From positions 1-6,386 of the forward strand of contig MUZZ01000216.1 of the NCBI GenBank assembly GCA_003266075.1: a stretch of DNA of 6,386 bases, in the 5' to 3' direction. Shown here one piece after another: positions 1 through 5,249 of this stretch (its first letter is position 1; each line of letters begins with the position of its first letter). The notes under the pieces are model-generated. The model was not told the origin of the DNA. It saw only the letters and a list, made by a program, of their open reading frames with translations, and did not search any database. A program made the position numbers and the translations under genes. Source of the DNA: Methanosphaera sp. rholeuAM74 (lineage in GTDB: Archaea; Methanobacteriota; Methanobacteria; Methanobacteriales; Methanobacteriaceae).

Positions 1-584
1 AGACCAGCGTGCAGGTTATTCTTCTCCAAACTATGGCCGGCAAGACTCACAATAGGAAGAAAACCCTTATCATTAATTGTATCCTGAACTGTTCGACCAA
101 TCTCATTAAGAGTGATGCCATCACGTATAATGCTGATAACATTCTCCAGTGCACTGCTGGAAGCTTCGACGAGTTCATGTCTCATGGTAATCTCATCCTC
201 GCTGACATCAGGGTTGCCGTCATCCAGCCTGCCTGGCATAGTAAACCTGTTACCATCTTCATCACAAATATCAGCATTATCACCCTCAACGACGACAGTA
301 ACAGCAGTATCTGAGATATAGCCATCTACCTCTGCACCTAAATCAATCTTCACGATGTCACCCCTACAAAAGAGTGTATCATCATCTACAGGTGAAGTAT
401 AATGAGCTGCAATCTCGTTAATCGAAATATTGCATGGGAATGAGAGACCGGCACCAGTACTGAGAATTTCTCCCTCAATAAAATTAATCAAATCAATAAC
501 CTTCATTCCAGCAGTAATCTTCTTAGCAGCCTCTTTTCTAACCTTTGAAGCTATTCTTCCAGCTTCCTCATATTTTTCCAACAT
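1..584 (-). CDS. map: Methionine aminopeptidase, archaeal type II (partial, C-terminus outside window)
   Basis: This enzyme removes the initiator methionine from new proteins in the cytosol, using a two-metal centre. The 194 visible residues begin MLEKYEEAGRIASKVRKEA and contain the family signature FPCNISINEIAAHY (residues 49-62) with catalytic H61. Metal ligands D81 (KIDLGAEVDGY) and D92 (ISDTAVTV) are present, and the next metal-site histidine is H184 in SLAGHSLEKNNLHAG, with H192 following. The later glutamate ligands lie beyond the window. The start ATG at 584 is preceded by an AAGTGAT ribosome binding site 5 nt away, and an in-frame stop lies just upstream, so no longer start is possible. 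Between D92 and H184 there are about 30 more residues than I recall in the Pyrococcus furiosus enzyme; the extra block (about residues 101-134) is rich in Asp and Glu. The gene diverges from everything to its right. Identification is secure. Confidence 0.96.
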   Translation of the reverse strand, partial: MLEKYEEAGRIASKVRKEAAKKITAGMKVIDLINFIEGEILSTGAGLSFPCNISINEIAAHYTSPVDDDTLFCRGDIVKIDLGAEVDGYISDTAVTVVVEGDNADICDEDGNRFTMPGRLDDGNPDVSEDEITMRHELVEASSSALENVISIIRDGITLNEIGRTVQDTINDKGFLPIVSLAGHSLEKNNLHAG

Positions 585-950
585 CAATTATCACTTTCTT
601 AATTCATTAATATTATTTTTGGCATTAAAAGTTAATGAATATAACTATCAACAACTAGGACAGAATATAATCACAGAATATATTTTAGGATGAAATCCGA
701 ATACAAAGATTGTATGAATATATTTGAGAAAAATGATGGTACATTTCATACAGTAATCAAACAAAAATATTGAAATTGTCAAAAAAAAATACTTTGTTAT
801 TAGCTTATTTTATTTATAAGAAACTCTAATATCAATTAATTATGGAAAAACCATCAAATCTAATATTGTCAATAAACTTAATTAATCAGTAATATAGTAT
901 TATCAATGTATTTATAATATCATTTATAATTAATGATTATGTGAGTAGAT
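585..950. other. AT-rich intergenic region between divergent map and antitoxin genes
   Basis: This stretch of about 365 bp has no credible coding sequence: the open frames are short, lack ribosome binding sites and have no recognisable motifs. It should carry two divergent promoters. The map side holds the 602-640 dyad and a TATA-like element. The antitoxin side has TTTATAAT at 911-918, about 35 bp before the ATG. A run of nine A residues sits near 781-789, and TGG/CCA and CTTAT/ATAAG mini-hairpins lie between 800 and 855. No RNA gene was recognised. Confidence 0.6.
602..640. promoter_or_regulatory. Inverted repeat in the map promoter region
   Basis: A perfect 9-bp inverted repeat, ATTCATTAA (602-610) and TTAATGAAT (632-640), lies 18 to 56 bp upstream of the map start codon. 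On the minus strand a TATA-like element (TTATATTC, about 646-639) overlaps its distal arm, which would put transcription start near 617, inside the repeat. It could be an operator, but AT-rich DNA makes chance dyads fairly likely. No regulator is identified. Confidence 0.3.
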
Positions 951-1187
951 ATGATTGAGACTAAAATTAACTGTGGATCACAAACTGTAGTTCTTGCATC
1001 AGTTAGGAAAGCAGTGGGTGTTGATGATAACTGTATAGTGCAATGGGATGTTGATGAAGACAAACAGGTTGTAATTGTGTCATTTAGAAGAAAAAGATCA
1101 TTATTTAAAATCATTGGGGTAGTTAAGGATGATGGAAGAGATGGTGTCGAAATTAAGAAGAAAATAGCTCAAGGAGAACAAATATAA
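951..1187 (+). CDS. AbrB/SpoVT-fold antitoxin of a VapBC-like module
   Basis: This is a 78-residue protein. Its first 47 residues match the swapped-hairpin AbrB/SpoVT DNA-binding fold: TKINCGSQTVVLASVRKAVGV is followed by an acidic turn (WDVDEDKQ) and a second strand pair (VVIVSFRRK). Proteins of this kind bind their own promoter and, through a C-terminal tail, neutralise a partner PIN-domain RNase. The tail here (residues 50-78, ending GVEIKKKIAQGEQI) has the expected amphipathic, lysine-rich character. The usual proline before the VRKA-type helix is leucine. The ATG is preceded by GTGAG at 941-945 with 5 nt spacing. The next open frame is a broken PIN-domain gene that begins at the antitoxin stop, which fixes the module type. 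The antitoxin frame is intact even though its toxin is not. The fold is confident; the specific antitoxin subfamily is inferred. Confidence 0.8.
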   Translation: MIETKINCGSQTVVLASVRKAVGVDDNCIVQWDVDEDKQVVIVSFRRKRSLFKIIGVVKDDGRDGVEIKKKIAQGEQI

Positions 1188-1423
1188 TTATTAACATTGA
1201 CAGTAGTTATCTTATCGCATTACTGAATGAAAAAGATTATAAGAAACATGAACGTGCTGTTGAATTATATCCTCAAGTTGATAAAGAAGATAAAATTACA
1301 TCAGTTTTCATGTTATCAGAAACAATTACGTATTTAAATTCCAGAATAAACACAAAAATAGTCAGAGATTTTTATAGAAATCCGATGATACCACTATGTG
1401 TGAAATCCAAAAACGATTTTTAA
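1184..1423 (+). pseudogene. Decayed VapC-like PIN-domain toxin (start lost, C-terminal half missing)
   Basis: The open frame reads III-NIDSSYLIALLNEKDYKKHERAVEL, then ITSVFMLSETITYLNSRI. These are the N-terminal elements of PIN-domain endoribonucleases: the first catalytic aspartate (D6), the helix with the small-residue SS and LIALLN, the spaced histidine, and the second acidic residue (E46 in LSET). VapC proteins are normally about 130 residues; this frame stops after 79 codons, so the third and fourth acidic residues are absent. No ATG, GTG or TTG lies in frame at the 5' end. The codon where VapC should start is ATA (1184-1186), well placed after an AAGGAG-like site at 1171-1176. The frame overlaps the antitoxin stop. 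It is almost certainly non-functional as an RNase. Confidence 0.82.
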
Positions 1424-1476
1424 GAACGTCAAAATAAGAAAAAGCATTAATCAATGACTTATTTGGTGTAGAATAA
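1378..1476 (+). pseudogene. Short C-terminal coding scrap of unknown origin
   Basis: From about 1378 a different reading frame looks coding: residues beginning KSDDTTMCEIQKRFLRTSK, a TAA stop at 1435-1437, then EKALINDLFGVE and a second TAA at 1474-1476. It could be the broken end of a second gene joined to the toxin remnant. Alternatively it is chance open sequence. I do not recognise a family. The single internal stop and overlap with the toxin remnant suggest a deletion junction near 1378-1420. Confidence 0.3.
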
Positions 1477-1670
1477 AGCATAAGACAAATAGTGTGTATT
1501 ATGAAATGCTTAGATTATACTTACACCAAACATTATCAAACATATATATAATTTTTGCTGAGTTAGTGTTTGTCATGTGTTGCTCATATAATTTTTATTT
1601 GTCATGATTTTTTCATGTTTTCATTTTTGGTGTGTGTTGTTTTTTGTGTGATATTACCTTTTATTTTTTT

Positions 1671-1698
1671 ACTTCGCTATACTGTACTATAACGAAGT
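1671..1698. other. dif: Candidate Xer recombination (dif-like) site
   Basis: The site has an 11-bp left arm ACTTCGCTATA, a 6-bp centre CTGTAC and an 11-bp right arm TATAACGAAGT. The right arm matches the reverse complement of the left at 10 of 11 positions. This 11-6-11 layout with TATA-like bases bordering the centre is the architecture of bacterial dif sites and of the XerA site described in Pyrococcus. Three further bases pair on each side (TTT at 1668-1670, AAA at 1699-1701), giving 34 bp. It lies in a gene-free stretch exactly where G+T-rich sequence gives way to A+C-rich sequence, as expected at a replication terminus. Such a site would let XerA resolve chromosome dimers. Alternatives are a regulator operator or a hairpin; no gene close by needs one. 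The assignment is inferred from architecture and skew only. Confidence 0.55.
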
Positions 1699-2235
1699 AA
1701 ATCAGGATTTTGTAATACAAAAAAATCAGGCTAAAAGTACCTAGAAAATACTGAAAATAGACCACCACATATACACCAAACACTTCAAAAACACTATTCT
1801 ACGAAAAAACACTAAAAATTAACAAAAAACACCCCCAAAAAACCACCAAAAACAAAAGTATTACTTTTTTTAAAACAATGTAAATCCAATTAAAACATAA
1901 TTAAAACGTAGTTACAAAACAAATAAATGAAATACTATCTAACATCTATAATAAACCCTAAAAAAATCACAAAAAAACTTCAAATCCAATTTAACCCCAT
2001 TAACACTAAAAACGTGTAAACAACCAAAAAACAACACTAACCTACACAATACCCCATGAAATAATAATCACATCTAGTGTAACCTATAACATTACACACA
2101 CATCCTCAACAACAGATAATACGAAAAACACATACAAAAATATAATATTTCTCAATATTCAATATTATTATTTAAAGATGTTAAATCATGTAACACCAAT
2201 TCAAACTACTTAATAAACTCTCATATAATATTAAC

Positions 2236-2243
2236 TATAAATA
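2236..2243 (+). promoter_or_regulatory. TATA box for the zinc-ribbon/TM2 gene
   Basis: TATAAATA is a strong archaeal TATA box. Its centre lies about 66 bp before the ATG at 2306, which predicts a transcript start near 2265 and a leader of about 40 nt ending in an AAGGTGAT ribosome binding site (2295-2301). Confidence 0.5.
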
Positions 2244-2305
2244 TTCCTTAACACAAACCTATAATTATATCATGAATATTCAATAATTTTAACAAGGTGA
2301 TTACG

Positions 2306-3013
2306 ATGACACAATGTCCAAAATGTGGTTATCAAAACAATGATGCAAAATTCTGCACAGTATGTGGCTGTGAATTACCAGCCGAGATGCAAAATCAAAA
2401 CGATAACAATATGAATAATCAGGATCCGACAAATACAGCTACAAGTCAACAAGACTTTGATTTCGTAAGACCGGATACTCAAACCAGCAATGATGCAAAT
2501 ATTCCAAACAACATACAAAACGACCAAGCAGGTAATGATGGATCAAATACCATAGATTTTAACAAACCAATTCCTAAACACCAATCCCAACCAGTAACAC
2601 AACCAAACAATCAGCCAGTAAACAATGAATTCAACCAACCTAATACACAACAACCCCAGCAACAGTATAACCCTAACAATCAGCAATTTAACATGAATCA
2701 ACAACCTAATGGGCAACCGTTTAACCAGTATAATCAGTACAACCAGTATAACACTTTCGAACAAAATGTTCCAAGAGGTCATAAAAGTGCTGTTATAGCA
2801 TTTATACTGGGTTTTATCATTAGTGGTGCAGGTTATATGTATCTAGGTCAATGGGGAAAAGGACTAGTGGTATTTTTTGTCTGTTGGTTCTTAAATTTCA
2901 TAGGAATGGCATTAATATTCCCATTGTTCATATCTCTGATAATATGGATTTATTCATTATATGATGTTAACCGTAAAGTGGAAATGTATAATAGGGGTCA
3001 ACCCATAGACTAA
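2306..3013 (+). CDS. Zinc-ribbon, Asn/Gln-rich linker, TM2-like membrane protein
   Basis: This 235-residue protein has three parts. Residues 4-20 form a zinc ribbon, CPKC then CTVC (C4, C7, C17, C20). Residues 28-154 are a low-complexity linker dominated by Asn, Gln and Pro, ending in repeated QYN units (QYNQYNQYN at 141-149). Residues 160-222 are membrane segments: SAVIAFILGFIISGAGYMYLGQ, a GKGLVVFF hairpin and a third hydrophobic stretch to YSLYD. The pattern of a helix with GxGYMYLGxxxKG resembles TM2-domain proteins, which are two-helix membrane proteins of unknown role found beside zinc ribbons in many archaea. The linker should place the ribbon away from the membrane, probably in the cytoplasm. 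I chose ATG 2306 over GTG 2297 because the GTG lies inside the AGGTGAT ribosome binding site, 4 nt before the ATG. A T-rich terminator follows. Function is unknown. Confidence 0.85.
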   Translation: MTQCPKCGYQNNDAKFCTVCGCELPAEMQNQNDNNMNNQDPTNTATSQQDFDFVRPDTQTSNDANIPNNIQNDQAGNDGSNTIDFNKPIPKHQSQPVTQPNNQPVNNEFNQPNTQQPQQQYNPNNQQFNMNQQPNGQPFNQYNQYNQYNTFEQNVPRGHKSAVIAFILGFIISGAGYMYLGQWGKGLVVFFVCWFLNFIGMALIFPLFISLIIWIYSLYDVNRKVEMYNRGQPID

Positions 3014-3069
3014 AGAACACTAGTATAACAAACACTTCTAATAATATTATGGGTTAGTTAATCCACTTA

Positions 3070-3095
3070 CTCTTTTCTCTATTTTTCTTTCTTTA
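3070..3095 (+). terminator. T-rich archaeal terminator
   Basis: A pyrimidine run with clusters of four, five, three and three T residues begins about 57 bp after the stop of the zinc-ribbon/TM2 gene. Archaeal RNA polymerase terminates at such T-rich tracts without needing a hairpin. The next gene has its own TATA elements downstream, which fits a transcription unit boundary here. Confidence 0.5.
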
Positions 3096-3212
3096 TCTAA
3101 ATACTGTATACTTCTATTTTTAAATCTTAATATAAAGCATTATTTCATTATTTGGTGTGTGTGATTACATGATTAATTAAATTTAAAGGATATGAGAAAC
3201 ATAATATATTAG

Positions 3213-3220
3213 TATATAAT
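3213..3220 (+). promoter_or_regulatory. TATA-like element before the ExoIII gene
   Basis: TATATAAT is centred about 25 bp upstream of the preferred ATG at 3241, the distance expected from an archaeal TATA box to a transcript start. This would make the transcript nearly leaderless and favours the 3241 start. A second AT-rich element (ATAATATATT, 3201-3210) could serve instead with start near 3231. Confidence 0.4.
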
Positions 3221-3240
3221 AATTAATGGATGGATTAACT

Positions 3241-4014
3241 ATGACTATTAAGCTGGTATCATGGAATGTTAATGGAATACGTGCAGTTAGTAAGAAGAAC
3301 GAGTTTTGGGATTGGTTTGACAGTACTGATGCTGATATAATAAACTTCCAGGAAGTAAGAGCACAGGAATCTGATATACCTAAGAAGTTATTAAACAGGG
3401 ATGGTTTTGACACATATTTTAACCAGGCAGAAAAGAAGGGTTATAGTGGTGTTGCAACATATTCCAGTATTGCCCCATTGAATGTGACTAAAGGTCTTGG
3501 AGTGGATAATCTGGATAGTGAAGGACGTGTACTTGAAGTGGAGTATCCTAGTTTCACATTGTTTAACATATACTTCCCTAATAGTGGTATGAACGCTAAA
3601 CGATTAGATTTTAAGGTGGAGTTCTGTGATGTTTTACTTGATAGGATGCTGGAATTAACGGATAATGGTGTGAATGTCGTTCTAACTGGTGATTATAATA
3701 TTGCACATAATCCTATTGACGTGTATAGTCCGTCAAACTGTGAGGGCAAGTCTGGTTATCTTCCAGAGGAAAGGGCATGGCTGGATAAAGTGGAAGAATA
3801 TGGCTTTGTTGATACCTTCAGGTTATTTGATGAGGGTGAAGGCAATTATACTTGGTGGAGTTATCGTACACGTGCAAGAGAACGTAATGCTGGATGGCGT
3901 CTTGACTACTTCTATGTTAACAAGGATTTAGTAGGTAAAGTTAAATCTGCTAGGATACTATCTGATGTTTATGGCTCTGACCATTGTCCTGTGACACTAG
4001 AACTGGATTTATAA
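3241..4014 (+). CDS. xth: Exodeoxyribonuclease III / AP endonuclease, Mth212-like DNA-uridine endonuclease
   Basis: This DNA repair nuclease of the ExoIII family cuts 5' of abasic sites and has 3'-5' exonuclease activity. Members like Methanothermobacter Mth212 also nick directly 5' of deoxyuridine, replacing the missing uracil glycosylase. From ATG 3241 it has 257 residues, the length I recall for Mth212. Visible motifs are SWNVNGIRA (7-15), QEVRAQ with E38, YFPN (Y111, N114), TGDYNIAH with D151 and N153, WSYRTRARERNAGWRLDYF with R209 and D222, and SDHCP with D247 and H248. All catalytic residues are present. An in-frame ATG at 3226 adds MDGLT. It has no ribosome binding site, and family members start just before the SWNVNG strand, so 3241 is preferred. 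The peptidase gene follows after 45 bp. The dU activity is inferred from similarity. Confidence 0.95.
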   Translation: MTIKLVSWNVNGIRAVSKKNEFWDWFDSTDADIINFQEVRAQESDIPKKLLNRDGFDTYFNQAEKKGYSGVATYSSIAPLNVTKGLGVDNLDSEGRVLEVEYPSFTLFNIYFPNSGMNAKRLDFKVEFCDVLLDRMLELTDNGVNVVLTGDYNIAHNPIDVYSPSNCEGKSGYLPEERAWLDKVEEYGFVDTFRLFDEGEGNYTWWSYRTRARERNAGWRLDYFYVNKDLVGKVKSARILSDVYGSDHCPVTLELDL

Positions 4015-4059
4015 ACTAATACCTATGGTAATATGAACGTATAATATTTGGGGCTTGGT

Positions 4060-4983
4060 ATGATGGATAAAATTATCTGCAACAACTGCAATCACCTAAA
4101 TCACATTAACACTAACAAGTGCACGAAGTGTGATAACTCACTTAGAAACTATGCTTACTTCAAGAATGACTTCAAGGACTTTTACAAGCTATTCAGTAGT
4201 GATAACCTCGATTTACTGGAAAAACTTCCCCTAACGGATACTGCATATGATTCTATACTTAATTCAATTATAGATATTGGTGGGGAGAATCTTAACCCTA
4301 TGCCTAGTCAAATTGATACACGTAAGTTGATACAAATATCTAAGCCCTATGCTAGGGTACAGTATGATAACTCTAACAGGCATCCCGGCTACTATAGTTA
4401 CTACTCCTTTAATAATATCTTCATTAATAGGCTGACACCTCACCAGCTGATTCCCGGAGCAATAGTGCATGAGTTAAGCCATCATATATTTAATGAAATT
4501 ATTGAGCAATCCCTTATGCACTTGCTAAATATCAGAAAAAGTCTTTACGTTGAGTCCTTTGCATGGTATCTTACATTGCAGAATGACTATTTTAAAATTG
4601 TTAATGAATATCTTTCTCACCGTGTGCAGGAGTATTTTCTTCCAGACCATTTTAATGGCTACAGTTCACTTAATCAGCTCTTGGATGATGGCGTGGACTT
4701 GGATGGGGAAAAAATTGAAACATCTCTGAACATGGGTCATGCAATTAGTGATGATGTTATATTCGTCTTAGAAAAGTATATAACCAGAAGTTTGGATGTT
4801 AAGAGTGAGTATATTGGATACCATAACGTCGACTATGAAATAAGTCCTCTCGATGAGCAGAAGAAACTTGACATGATGTACACTATACTGTTTACTACTT
4901 TTGAAAGTGTATACAGACATAAACGTGATATGCAGCCTATTCTAAGCGATATGAATGAGAGTTTTATTAGGTATAATATTTAG
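4060..4983 (+). CDS. Zinc-ribbon protein with HExxH zinc metallopeptidase core
   Basis: This 307-residue protein is predicted to be soluble. A zinc ribbon opens it: CNNC then CTKC (C7, C10, C21, C24). The middle contains PGAIVHELSHHIFNEI, a classic HExxH zinc-binding helix (H137, E138, H141). Twenty-four residues later comes YVESFAWYL, where E165 in an ExxA context is a good candidate third ligand, as in gluzincin peptidases. The C-terminal third (180-307) is predicted helical with no motif I recognise. There is no signal peptide or membrane helix, so it should act in the cytoplasm, presumably cutting an unknown protein substrate. The start is uncertain: ATG 4060 and ATG 4063 are adjacent, TTG 4048 is possible, and the only Shine-Dalgarno-like bases are GGGG at 4050-4053. 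It lies 45 bp after the ExoIII gene and may share its transcript. I cannot name the family. Confidence 0.82.
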   Translation: MMDKIICNNCNHLNHINTNKCTKCDNSLRNYAYFKNDFKDFYKLFSSDNLDLLEKLPLTDTAYDSILNSIIDIGGENLNPMPSQIDTRKLIQISKPYARVQYDNSNRHPGYYSYYSFNNIFINRLTPHQLIPGAIVHELSHHIFNEIIEQSLMHLLNIRKSLYVESFAWYLTLQNDYFKIVNEYLSHRVQEYFLPDHFNGYSSLNQLLDDGVDLDGEKIETSLNMGHAISDDVIFVLEKYITRSLDVKSEYIGYHNVDYEISPLDEQKKLDMMYTILFTTFESVYRHKRDMQPILSDMNESFIRYNI

Positions 4984-5016
4984 TAGTTTCTCAAAAAAAG
5001 ATAAAATAAAGGTTTA

Positions 5017-5050
5017 GGTGAATACTATGCTTCACCAAGTATCATTTTAA
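5017..5050 (+). promoter_or_regulatory. Ribosome binding site hairpin with a seven-codon mini-ORF
   Basis: A good ribosome binding site, AGGTGAA (5016-5022), stands 4 nt before an ATG (5027) that opens a frame of only seven codons, MLHQVSF then TAA (5048-5050). GGTGAA (5017-5022) pairs perfectly with TTCACC (5031-5036) across an 8-nt loop containing the ATG, so translation initiation would be masked in the folded RNA. It could be a leader peptide, the start of a lost gene, or chance. No attenuation-type downstream structure was seen. Confidence 0.25.
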
Positions 5051-5157
5051 ATCATTCCACTAATATATGGATATGTTTAATGGTTGTATGAGATATGCGT
5101 ATGAATCATTCTCGAAACAAGATAAGCTCACATAGGTCATTCTCACATCTTGATATG

Positions 5158-5184
5158 TATAAGTTGTACTTCAACATATATAAG
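5158..5184 (+). promoter_or_regulatory. TATA box with overlapping dyad, promoter of the TIGR04076 gene
   Basis: TATATAAG (5177-5184) is a good archaeal TATA box about 70 bp before the ATG at 5250. Overlapping it is an imperfect dyad: TATA-A-GTTG (5158-5166), a 5-nt centre, then CAAC-A-TATA (5172-5180). A protein bound to the dyad would block TBP, so this is a candidate repressor operator. No regulator gene is visible. Confidence 0.4.
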
Positions 5185-5249
5185 TGTAATCCAAGGGCAC
5201 GTGATAAGTAATCAACACAAATACGATAATTGATATGGGTGGTTAAAAA

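Larger units (their letters stand above)
1477..2296. other. Gene-free region with a strand-composition switch around a dif-like site
   Basis: No plausible gene was found on either strand in about 820 bp. Hand counts show two opposite compositions. Positions 1561-1670 have 67 T, 19 G, 16 A and 8 C, so 78 percent is G+T. Positions 1741-2160 have 95 C against 16 G and are strongly A-rich. The switch falls at the palindrome at 1668-1701. The last 65 bp carry the promoter of the zinc-ribbon gene. The right part might instead be a decayed A/C-rich gene (adhesin-like genes in this group are Asn/Thr-rich), but stops are frequent and no residual protein motif was seen. Confidence 0.7.
4984..5249. other. 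Intergenic region upstream of the TIGR04076 gene
   Basis: About 265 bp without an established gene. It holds the ribosome binding site hairpin at 5017-5036, a 22-codon open frame at 5067-5135 (ATG to TAG) with protein-like composition but no ribosome binding site, and then the dyad and TATA box at 5158-5184. A poly-T terminator for the peptidase gene was not seen. Confidence 0.55.

Noticed and set aside
9..693. Plus-strand open frames of 69 to 101 codons over the left end
   Set aside because: They lie antisense to the methionine aminopeptidase frame or run past its start, have no ribosome binding sites and no recognisable motifs.
1668..1701. Palindrome as a hairpin terminator
   Set aside because: The T run precedes it on the plus strand, archaeal termination does not need a hairpin, and no intact gene ends nearby. 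The 11-6-11 layout fits a recombination site better.
1668..1701. A true phage P1-type loxP site
   Set aside because: Only the ACTTCG/CGAAGT hexamers and TATA bases are shared. Arm lengths and spacer differ and no Cre-like gene or vector sequence is visible.
1741..2296. CRISPR array or tandem repeats in the A/C-rich stretch
   Set aside because: Short similar words such as AACACTAAAAA recur, but there is no regular repeat-spacer spacing and no long exact repeat.
2543..2782. A 79-codon hydrophobic minus-strand frame
   Set aside because: It is the antisense shadow of the Asn/Gln-rich linker, whose complement naturally reads as Leu/Val-rich.
4040..4047. TATAATAT as a separate promoter for the peptidase gene
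   Set aside because: Its centre is only about 17-20 bp before the ATG, too near for a normal archaeal TATA-to-start distance. Read-through from the ExoIII gene is as likely.
5067..5135. A 22-codon small gene
   Set aside because: Composition is protein-like, but there is no ribosome binding site, no known motif and stops follow at once. It is too short to support.
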